Positions 58,851-63,582 of a stretch of 63,582 nt of DNA are shown here, one piece after another; the stretch's first letter is position 1; every line of letters starts with the position of its first letter. Origin of the DNA: a virus. Where the stretch lies: the IMG/VR virus record IMGVR_UViG_3300046011_007723, positions 1 to 63,582 of that record, one strand, 5' to 3'. The notes beneath the pieces are model-generated. The model saw only the letters and a program-made list of their open reading frames with translations, ran no database searches and was not told the origin of the DNA. Both the position numbers and the translations under genes were made by a program.

Positions 58851-59096
58851 TTATTTTAAATCAAACCGGTTTCTAATTCTTTTCGCGCATTCATCCACAA
58901 TAAATCCATCCGCTGTACCGTAATGTTCAGTTTCTGTTGCAGACAAACATTGACTAATACATTCTTGAATAATCAACTTGGCAAACCTATCTATTATCTC
59001 TTGCGGTATACATGGTGTAGAATCTTCTGATATATCCCAGTTTTGTTTATATTCAGTAACCGATTGCTGTAATAATTCCAATACTTTATTATTCAT
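58851..59096 (-). CDS. Small phage protein of the 'II-EC' family, copy 1
   Basis: An 81-residue helical protein with 'RFAKLIIQECISQCL' and a C-terminal 'CAKRIRNRFDLK'. It resembles the next two genes upstream (shared 'A-x-x-IIQEC' helix and a terminal basic/aromatic end). This short family is frequent in large phages; function unknown. It overlaps the upstream gene by four bases. Confidence 0.7.
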   Translation of the reverse strand: MNNKVLELLQQSVTEYKQNWDISEDSTPCIPQEIIDRFAKLIIQECISQCLSATETEHYGTADGFIVDECAKRIRNRFDLK

Positions 59097-59368
59097 CGTT
59101 CAACTCCAAAATGTTTAGATATAATTTCACTGCTGATTTTTAATGCTGTATCATCGAGAAAACGATCGTAATAATCTAAGTCGTCATATGAGTCAAAGGA
59201 ATCGCTTGCGCTCATTGTTTTATCGCCCTCATTACAATTTTCTTTTTTAAGTTTGTATATTTGACATTCCAGCTGTTTAACATAAACATATATTGAATGC
59301 GGCACTTTAAAATGCTCTGATAATTTAGTTTCTATATTCGTACAACATATAAAATATGAGAATGCCAT
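59093..59368 (-). CDS. Small phage protein, related ending (copy 2)
   Basis: A 91-residue protein. The start at 59368 has a GGAG site and overlaps the previous stop (TGATG). An internal ATG at 59215 with a weaker site would give only 40 residues ('MSASDSFDSYDDLDYYDRF…'). The end 'ISSEIISKHFGVER' resembles the ends of its neighbours. The acidic Asp/Tyr-rich middle is unusual. Confidence 0.6.
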   Translation of the reverse strand: MAFSYFICCTNIETKLSEHFKVPHSIYVYVKQLECQIYKLKKENCNEGDKTMSASDSFDSYDDLDYYDRFLDDTALKISSEIISKHFGVER

Positions 59369-59595
59369 CAGTTTACTCCAAAGTGTTCTTTAACGTACCT
59401 AATAATCTCCGTTGGTTCTTCTGGATGAATTCTGTAGATGGGATTTTTCCATCCATTTTGTAATATAACCGTACAGCATTCTTGGATAATCGATTCAGCA
59501 TACTTTTCAACGTCCCGAGTCAAGTTAGAAGTATTCCATCCGTCATCATCAAGTAATTTAACTTGGTATGCAATTTCTTTAATTTTATCTTTCAT
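59368..59595 (-). CDS. Small phage protein of the 'II-EC' family, copy 3
   Basis: A 75-residue protein with 'EKYAESIIQECCTVILQNGW' and the ending 'IIRYVKEHFGVN'. It is the clearest member of the three-gene family. Translationally coupled to the next gene. Confidence 0.7.
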   Translation of the reverse strand: MKDKIKEIAYQVKLLDDDGWNTSNLTRDVEKYAESIIQECCTVILQNGWKNPIYRIHPEEPTEIIRYVKEHFGVN

Positions 59596-59607
59596 AATTC
59601 TTTCTCC

Positions 59608-59904
59608 CTATAGTTTAGCAAGAGCATTTAATACTCTTTTTGAACCACCAGATTTATTCATAACAAATAAACCTTTAGACATCGCAGATACGGCACCAAT
59701 ACCGCCGCCGTCAGTTCCCCAAATGCTACCAGGAGAGGTTTGTGGCAATAAACCAAGAATAGAGTAGTATTCCATATCAGCGGTTACAAATTCTTCTCTG
59801 CCGCTAATAGGTTTTTTGATGGTCAAAATAGAACCGCGAACTTCAACAGTCCAGCCTAAACGAACAGCGGTTTCTTTAATAGAAAGGGCAACTTCTTTAC
59901 TCAT
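59608..59904 (-). CDS. Conserved small phage protein (NKSGGSKRVLNAL ending)
   Basis: The start is ATG 59904, ten bases after GGAG (an in-frame GTG lies nine bases upstream), giving 98 residues. 'GSIWGTDGGGIGAVSAMSKGLFVMNKSGGSKRVLNALAKL' is a well-formed Gly-rich C-terminal half seen in other phage hypotheticals. Behind promoter P5. Role unknown. Confidence 0.72.
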   Translation of the reverse strand: MSKEVALSIKETAVRLGWTVEVRGSILTIKKPISGREEFVTADMEYYSILGLLPQTSPGSIWGTDGGGIGAVSAMSKGLFVMNKSGGSKRVLNALAKL

Positions 59905-59952
59905 CTTACACACTCCAAATAATTTAATTACGGTTTAACTTCATTACGATCT

Positions 59953-59980
59953 ATTATACTATGTTTTTAACAAAAGTAAA
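59953..59980 (-). promoter_or_regulatory. Early-type promoter P5 (TTTACT-N16-TATAAT)
   Basis: TTTACT (59975-59980) and TATAAT (59953-59958) on the minus strand, 48 bp before the 98-aa gene. The leader AGATCGTAATGAAGTTAAAC is shared with P6. The promoter begins just inside the gap after the 63-aa gene. Confidence 0.87.
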
Positions 59981-59983
59981 GCT

Positions 59984-60175
59984 TTATTTTAAATTATTTT
60001 TGCTTAGACTGTTATAAACAATTGTCGCTTCTTTTTTAGATTCAGCAAAAGATTTTATTCCTCTAGTATCAGAGTAGCACCAAATTTCAAACTCTTTTTT
60101 AGACCAGCCATATTGACGCATTTTGTATTTTTCTAATGCTAGCGCCGCACGTTCAATTACATCATCCTTTTCCAT
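59984..60175 (-). CDS. Small hypothetical protein
   Basis: A 63-residue basic helical protein (MEKDDVIERAALALEKYKMRQYGWSK…) with a Trp-rich middle. It lies 5 bp after the 55-aa gene. No family is recognised. Confidence 0.65.
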   Translation of the reverse strand: MEKDDVIERAALALEKYKMRQYGWSKKEFEIWCYSDTRGIKSFAESKKEATIVYNSLSKNNLK

Positions 60176-60180
60176 TAGGC

Positions 60181-60348
60181 TTACTCCACTTCTTTAGTAA
60201 CAGCGATTACATATTCATGGTCGCGACTAGAAGAGTTAATTGCCACGCTCACGCTACCCACTAACTTCCACCCATCGTTTAAGTGTCTGGTGACCGCGAG
60301 GTCAAACATTTCGAGATCATATTTAGTGATAGTTTTAAATTTAATCAT
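60181..60348 (-). CDS. 55-residue DUF1737-like protein
   Basis: The frame from ATG 60348 (CGGAG site, nine bases) to TAA 60181 encodes 55 residues. The pattern 'FDLAVTRHLNDGWKLVGSVSVA' followed by 'HEYVIAVTKE' matches small DUF1737-like proteins (…LN-GW-L-G…Y-Q-A…) found in T4-like phages. Behind promoter P6, first of a two-gene unit. Function unknown. Confidence 0.72.
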   Translation of the reverse strand: MIKFKTITKYDLEMFDLAVTRHLNDGWKLVGSVSVAINSSSRDHEYVIAVTKEVE

Positions 60349-60393
60349 TTTTCATCTCCGGTTTATCATTAAGGTTTAACTTCATTACGATCT

Positions 60394-60421
60394 ATTATAC
60401 TATAATTTATAAAAAAGTAAA
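60394..60421 (-). promoter_or_regulatory. Early-type promoter P6 (TTTACT-N16-TATAAT)
   Basis: TTTACT (60416-60421) and TATAAT (60394-60399) on the minus strand, 46 bp before the 55-aa gene. Same leader as P5 (AGATCGTAATGAAGTTAAAC). Confidence 0.87.
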
Positions 60422-60458
60422 GCTTTTTTTAATTATTTTTAAATTTATTTTAGGCACA

Positions 60459-60496
60459 AAAAAGCCGCTCTACCAATTAAGATAGAGCGGCTTTTT
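60459..60496. terminator. Terminator hairpin, copy A
   Basis: A 14-bp perfect stem AAAAAGCCGCTCTA/TAGAGCGGCTTTTT with a 10-nt loop. It can terminate on both strands. It sits between the 152-aa gene stop (60512) and P6. The core is identical to copy B. Confidence 0.92.
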
Positions 60497-60511
60497 GTTG
60501 TATGATTTGTG

Positions 60512-60970
60512 TTATTTATTATTGAATTTATCAGCTAAATTTTTCAATCTAAGTTCACCATCTTCTTTGCTGATTTTGCCTGTATTTACGGCATTTTTTA
60601 TGCCCCAAGATTTAACTATAGCGCCGGTTGCTGAATTTTGAAATTCTTTATGTGCTTTTTCTTTAGCCAATGTTTCTTTTTCTTTTCTTTGTTCATCTGC
60701 AGTTTTTCCAAATTTATCACCTACAGTTTCAACTCCAAGTTGTTTAGCCAACGTTTCCGTCATACCTACAACCATACCATTTTTGATGGTAATTTTATTA
60801 GCATCAACTCTTGATTCCTTAGGGAATTTTGGGTGGTCAATAGAATAATCACCCCAATCTGGGTCTTTTGTTGCTTTTAACGGCGTTACTATTTGTACAT
60901 TTCCCTGTTTCAATTTAACGGGTTTGACTTGTTCATTTAAATGTCCAGTGAATTCTTTATAACTTAACAT
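60512..60970 (-). CDS. Hypothetical protein flanked by duplicate terminators
   Basis: The start is ATG 60970, directly behind GGAGGAATAT, giving 152 residues. The N-terminus 'MLSYKEFTGHLNEQV' is of the short 'M-x-S-(F/Y)-K-x-F…NE' type found on various T4-like phage proteins. The rest is lysine-rich with a helical C-terminus ('KEKETLAKEKAHKEF…'). It is probably cytosolic or virion-associated. No promoter of the TTTACT type is visible directly upstream, so it depends on read-through past copy B or an unseen (perhaps late) promoter. Confidence 0.75.
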   Translation of the reverse strand: MLSYKEFTGHLNEQVKPVKLKQGNVQIVTPLKATKDPDWGDYSIDHPKFPKESRVDANKITIKNGMVVGMTETLAKQLGVETVGDKFGKTADEQRKEKETLAKEKAHKEFQNSATGAIVKSWGIKNAVNTGKISKEDGELRLKNLADKFNNK

Positions 60971-61000
60971 ATATTCCTCCATAAAATATTATTTAAAACA

Positions 61001-61036
61001 AAAAAAGCCGCTCTACCAATTAAGATAGAGCGGCTT
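61001..61036 (-). terminator. Terminator hairpin, copy B, after gp32
   Basis: The same stem-loop as copy A (11-bp stem AAGCCGCTCTA/TAGAGCGGCTT, loop CCAATTAAGA), followed on the minus strand by TTTTTTT. It lies 19 bp after the gp32 stop and ends the gp32 unit; on the plus strand it lacks the T run. Confidence 0.92.
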
Positions 61037-61054
61037 AACTAATCTTTAAAAGGA

Positions 61055-61984
61055 TTATCCGGCGGCGGCAATTCTAGCAAAATATGCCATTACGTCTTCA
61101 TCGTCATCGTCAGACTTTGAAGCCGCAACAGGCGCTGGAGCTGACGCAGTCATATAAGATGAAGCAGATTCAACCTTAACCGGCGCTTCAGCGTAAGAAT
61201 TAGTCATAGAGTTCGCGTTAGGTACAGCTGGCGAATCAGGATTAATAACTGAATTTAATTTTCTAGATAATTCTTCATAAGTTTTAAAGTTAGAAGGCGC
61301 TAAAAAGTCATTCAGCTGATATTGTGCATTTACAGCAGCAACAAGTTTGGCTTCGTCACCACCGAATAATTCGGATGGTTCAGCAAAAACTGATTGGTCA
61401 TAATTAGGATAACCTTCAACGGTACGGATACGCAATTTAAAATTAGCGCCTTCCCATAAATCAAACACATTCACTGGTTTATCATCAGCAAAGGTTGGTT
61501 TTGCTTTATCCATAATTTTGTCAAAAATCTTTTTACCAAATTTAAAGATAAACACTTTGCCGTTATTAGCAGGATTCGCTGGATCGTCAAGAACTACGAT
61601 ATTTGCAAAGTATTGTAGGCGGCGTTTTCTAGCACGCGCCAAATCTTTATCCTTTTCATTACCGGTATTCCATAATGCAGAATTAGCAATAGAAACGGGA
61701 TCTTCCTGACCAATAGTGGTTAATGAATTTTCAATAAACCATTTACCGGTTGGTCCTTGAAAACCATGATTATAGATTTTCACCCAAGGTAAATCATCAC
61801 CCTCTTTTTTAGGTAAAAAACGAATAACAGCTGAACCGTTGCCAGCTTTATCACGAGTCAACTTCCAGTAACGTTCATCATCACTATTGTTAGTTTGTGG
61901 ATTAACGATTTTTTCCATTTCAGCGGTAATAGCGCCGAAGTCAGCATTACGCATTTTTCTTAAAGATTCGATATTGATTGTCAT
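61055..61984 (-). CDS. gp32: Single-stranded DNA-binding protein gp32
   Basis: A 309-residue protein (T4: 301). The basic N-terminal region ('ESLRKMRNADFGAITAEMEKI') serves cooperativity; the core has 'DERYWKLTRDKAGNGSAVIRFLPKKEGDDLPWVKIYNHGFQGPTGKWFIENSLTTIGQEDPVS', 'RKRRLQYFANIVVLDDP' and 'VNVFDLWEGANFKLRI'. The tail is acidic ('SKSDDDDEDVMAYFARIAAAG'). The Cys residues of the T4 zinc site are absent, as in cyanophage gp32. It coats ssDNA during replication and recombination. Own promoter P7; ends before terminator copy B. Confidence 0.95.
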   Translation of the reverse strand: MTINIESLRKMRNADFGAITAEMEKIVNPQTNNSDDERYWKLTRDKAGNGSAVIRFLPKKEGDDLPWVKIYNHGFQGPTGKWFIENSLTTIGQEDPVSIANSALWNTGNEKDKDLARARKRRLQYFANIVVLDDPANPANNGKVFIFKFGKKIFDKIMDKAKPTFADDKPVNVFDLWEGANFKLRIRTVEGYPNYDQSVFAEPSELFGGDEAKLVAAVNAQYQLNDFLAPSNFKTYEELSRKLNSVINPDSPAVPNANSMTNSYAEAPVKVESASSYMTASAPAPVAASKSDDDDEDVMAYFARIAAAG

Positions 61985-62049
61985 ATTATTTCCTTTATTT
62001 ACGATAGATTACGATGTATTTACGATTAGTCAACTGCCCTAACTTTCAT

Positions 62050-62078
62050 ATTATACGTTAATACACTATGAAAGTAAA
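62050..62078 (-). promoter_or_regulatory. Promoter P7 for gp32 (TTTACT-N17-TATAAT)
   Basis: TTTACT (62073-62078) and TATAAT (62050-62055) on the minus strand. It overlaps the last codons of gp59 and lies 65 bp upstream of gp32, giving gp32 an extra transcript of its own. Confidence 0.82.
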
Positions 62079-62647
62079 CTTGATTGTCGATAAACATTTT
62101 TCAGTTTATCTAAATCATATTCAACGAATCCGGACAGTTTTTTGATTCGAAGAAATTCTTTTTGAAACATTGGATATTCGATATCCAAAAACCCAAACAT
62201 TTTATTTAATATGTTCATGGTTTCAATAGTAATAAAGCCGCCCATAAACATTCTGAACGTTAATGGTATTTCACCATCTTTAAATTCAAACAGGTTTGTT
62301 TCACCTTTATCTAGTTCCCATTCAATTTTAGCAAGATCGTCTTTAAAGACGTTAGTCAAGCTTTGTTTACGTTTTAGAAAAAGTAGGTAATTATCAACGC
62401 ACCCATCATCAATAGCATAAATAAAATTAGGATACCCATAAGCAATATTAGCCGCCGTGAACTGGATAACTTCCATGTCAGATTTAAAGTATTTGCTAAC
62501 AGCTTCAAACAATTTATAATCCTTTCTGCTCAAATATGCCGAATAGCTTGTTTTTGTTTTACCCTTATTAGCAAACACATCATAATTATTTGACGTGAAA
62601 TGTAGCTTTATAGAACTGTAATATTGATAAATCTGATACCCGTTCAT
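62066..62647 (-). CDS. gp59: Helicase loader gp59
   Basis: A 193-residue all-helical protein (T4: 217). Signature 'GYQIYQYYSSIKLHFTSNNYDVFANKGKTKTSYSAYLSRKDYKLFEAVSKYF' at the N-terminus and 'YLLFLKRKQSLTNVFKDDLAKI' in the middle. It loads gp41 helicase onto gp32-coated DNA and sits directly between gp33 and gp32 as in T4. Starts at the stop of gp33 (62647). Confidence 0.9.
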   Translation of the reverse strand: MNGYQIYQYYSSIKLHFTSNNYDVFANKGKTKTSYSAYLSRKDYKLFEAVSKYFKSDMEVIQFTAANIAYGYPNFIYAIDDGCVDNYLLFLKRKQSLTNVFKDDLAKIEWELDKGETNLFEFKDGEIPLTFRMFMGGFITIETMNILNKMFGFLDIEYPMFQKEFLRIKKLSGFVEYDLDKLKNVYRQSSLLS

Positions 62648-62862
62648 TATACGTCCAGAGTAGCAACTTTAGGCAACATACCGTTTGCGACAAATTCGTT
62701 TTCTAGTTTACCCCGAATAGAGCGATTAAGCATAGGCACAACATCTACTACATCAAGATAATGCTCTTCGCAATATTCGAGGATAATATCTAGCACAGGT
62801 TTTTTAGTTACAGCTGATTCAGTTTCAATAAAAATTGAGAATTCATTAGATGTTTTAAACAT
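62647..62862 (-). CDS. gp33: Late transcription coactivator gp33
   Basis: A 71-residue protein (T4: 112). The core 'VLDIILEYCEEHYLDVVDVVPMLNRSIRGKLENEFVANGML' matches short gp33 proteins of marine T4-like phages. gp33 binds the RNA polymerase flap and links it to the gp45 clamp at late promoters. It is coupled to gp59 and preceded by P8. Its presence supports reading TATAAATA sites in this window as late promoters. Confidence 0.85.
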   Translation of the reverse strand: MFKTSNEFSIFIETESAVTKKPVLDIILEYCEEHYLDVVDVVPMLNRSIRGKLENEFVANGMLPKVATLDV

Positions 62863-62886
62863 AAGTTCTCCATTACAAAAAATACA

Positions 62887-62915
62887 ATTATAACTTATTT
62901 TAGTCTAAAAGTAAA
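62887..62915 (-). promoter_or_regulatory. Promoter P8 for gp33-gp59 (TTTACT-N17-TATAAT)
   Basis: TTTACT (62910-62915) and TATAAT (62887-62892) on the minus strand, 24 bp before gp33. The -35 overlaps the region just before the stop of the hydrolase gene. Confidence 0.82.
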
Positions 62916-62918
62916 GCG

Positions 62919-63404
62919 TCACGCCCGTTCTCTATAAAACCCATGTTGCCCGACTTTAGTCACTAAGGCAATTCTCATTTGTTTGACGTATTTAAGTTCG
63001 TTATCTTTAAAGAAAAACAACGAGCCTTTTGATACATCTCTAAGTTCATGATTATAAATCATTCTGGCTAGGTAATAACTGTCAAATCTTTCTTTTCCCG
63101 TTTTAGGGATAGGCGGTAAATTCATACATGCCCATGAGAATTGACAAATTAGCCTTCCATGTTTATGTCCCTTTTGGTGAACCACTTCACATACAGTTTT
63201 TGGAAAGGATTTATGACGTAACCGGTTCATTACCACTTGACCGACTAGGACTTTACCTACCAATGGTTCGGAACGAGATTCTCTAAAGATCGCGTCCCCC
63301 AAGCAATTGATTTCTGATTCAAGAAATTTACTTTCTTCATGTTTAGCGTAGACTGCTGTAGTTGACGATAACACAATTGCTGCTGATAATATTAGTTTTA
63401 ACAC
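62919..63404 (-). CDS. Secreted SleB-type cell-wall hydrolase (endolysin candidate)
   Basis: A 161-residue protein with a cleavable-type signal peptide (MLKLILSAAIVLSSTTAVYA, likely cut after Ala20). The mature part is a SleB/CwlJ (Hydrolase_2) domain: 'INCLGDAIFRESRSEPLVGKVLVGQVVMNRLRHKSFPKTVCEVV', with catalytic Glu42 in the E-S-R-S-E segment, then 'CQFSWACMN'. The family cleaves peptidoglycan glycan strands. Export by the signal peptide would place it in the periplasm without a holin. It is the most likely lysis enzyme in the window. Confidence 0.9.
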   Translation of the reverse strand: MLKLILSAAIVLSSTTAVYAKHEESKFLESEINCLGDAIFRESRSEPLVGKVLVGQVVMNRLRHKSFPKTVCEVVHQKGHKHGRLICQFSWACMNLPPIPKTGKERFDSYYLARMIYNHELRDVSKGSLFFFKDNELKYVKQMRIALVTKVGQHGFYRERA

Positions 63405-63425
63405 AATTATTTTTCCTATTAGTTC

Positions 63426-63457
63426 AGAGTAAGCCGTACAACAATTAAGCTTACTCT
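63426..63457. repeat. 9-bp inverted repeat between two genes
   Basis: AGAGTAAGC (63426-63434) and GCTTACTCT (63449-63457) with a 14-nt spacer. It overlaps the stop of the partial gene at 63451. Neither strand shows a T run, so it may be a weak terminator or processing signal rather than a classic one. Confidence 0.5.
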
Positions 63458-63582
63458 TTACCCAAATCAGTATATAATGTTCTTACTGGTAATTTGGATT
63501 TGGTTATTTTCTCATTGACCAGTTGCTTTCCTAAAATCATCCCGACATTGTTTAGCGGATAACAACCAATTTTTAACAGGTT
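63451..63582 (-). CDS. C-terminus of a gene cut by the window edge
   Basis: An open frame of 43 codons enters from the right edge and ends at TAA (63451-63453). The residues '…NVGMILGKQLVNEKITKSKLPVRTLYTDLGKE' are hydrophilic and helical. No family is recognised; this is 47 bp upstream of the hydrolase gene. Confidence 0.65.
   Translation of the reverse strand, partial: NLLKIGCYPLNNVGMILGKQLVNEKITKSKLPVRTLYTDLGKE

Noticed and set aside
63451-63478. Plus-strand TATAAT with TTACTC 16 bp upstream
   Set aside because: The -35 match is poor and the site lies inside the coding end of a minus-strand gene; probably chance.
1-63582. tRNA genes, CRISPR arrays, insertion sequences, reverse transcriptase or diversity-generating retroelement
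   Set aside because: Looked for and none seen; the repeat arrays here are all in-frame coding repeats without CRISPR-like spacing.

Overview
This window is part of a large, AT-rich genome of a T4-superfamily tailed phage (contractile tail) of a Gram-negative, probably aquatic, bacterium. The evidence is a near-complete T4-type baseplate set (gp6, gp7, gp8, gp25, gp27, gp48/54, gp53, gp5-like), gp4, gp2-like, gp16 and gp26 homologues, and the T4 order gp33-gp59-gp32. The DUF4815-type giant baseplate protein, the gp32 without zinc cysteines, the 2OG-Fe(II) oxygenases and the fibre modules resemble marine/freshwater cyanophage- and pelagiphage-like relatives rather than enteric T4. The host cannot be named from this window.

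Layout. (a) 1-22365, minus strand: host-recognition and lysis region. It holds a class 3 lipase (cut by the window edge), a 1362-aa repeat protein, small virion proteins, at least five fibre/adhesin genes built from shared modules, a polyglycine adhesin, two 2OG-Fe(II) oxygenases, a paralogous pair of unknown proteins and a two-gene holin-like pair. (b) 22557-41727, minus strand: baseplate periphery and wedge, with a small coiled-coil protein, a split DUF4815 protein (619 + 3384 aa), then gp8, a small virion protein, gp7, gp6 and gp25. (c) 41757-42275: an isolated plus-strand gene with its own promoter and terminator. (d) 42279-48775, minus strand: baseplate hub, with a gp5-type needle carrying two cell-wall enzyme domains, a separate gp5 OB-fold protein, gp27, gp53 and gp48/54. 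(e) 48842-54857, plus strand: gp4, gp2-like, a tube-like protein, small terminase gp16, gp26, a small chaperone-like protein and the tape measure, ended by a strong terminator. (f) 54898-60348, minus strand: many small, probably early, genes. (g) 60512-63582, minus strand: an unknown gene between two identical terminators, gp32, gp59, gp33, a secreted SleB-type hydrolase and the end of another gene.

Regulation. Eight sites share TTTACT-N16/17-TATAAT and look like phage-specific early/middle promoters read by host sigma70-type polymerase. Four TATAAATA sites 28-42 bp upstream of fibre/holin genes, and three CTAAATA sites upstream of the fibre and baseplate operons, look like T4-type late promoters. 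The gp33 gene fits this. A ~75-bp divergent promoter cassette, with a late promoter leftward and an early promoter rightward, occurs twice. One copy drives a gene and the other appears empty.

Most noteworthy: a possible -1 frameshift site (run of eight T) fusing gp26 to the small gene just before the tape measure; the empty/full promoter cassettes; a hub needle whose OB domain is a separate gene and which carries a GH19-like and an M15-like domain; a gp2-like protein with an HTH domain; a likely seven-bladed propeller fibre; and a leftover C-terminus of a tail-assembly chaperone. No tRNA, CRISPR array or insertion sequence was seen. No gene-free stretch exceeds 300 bp; the longest is 22366-22556, described below.
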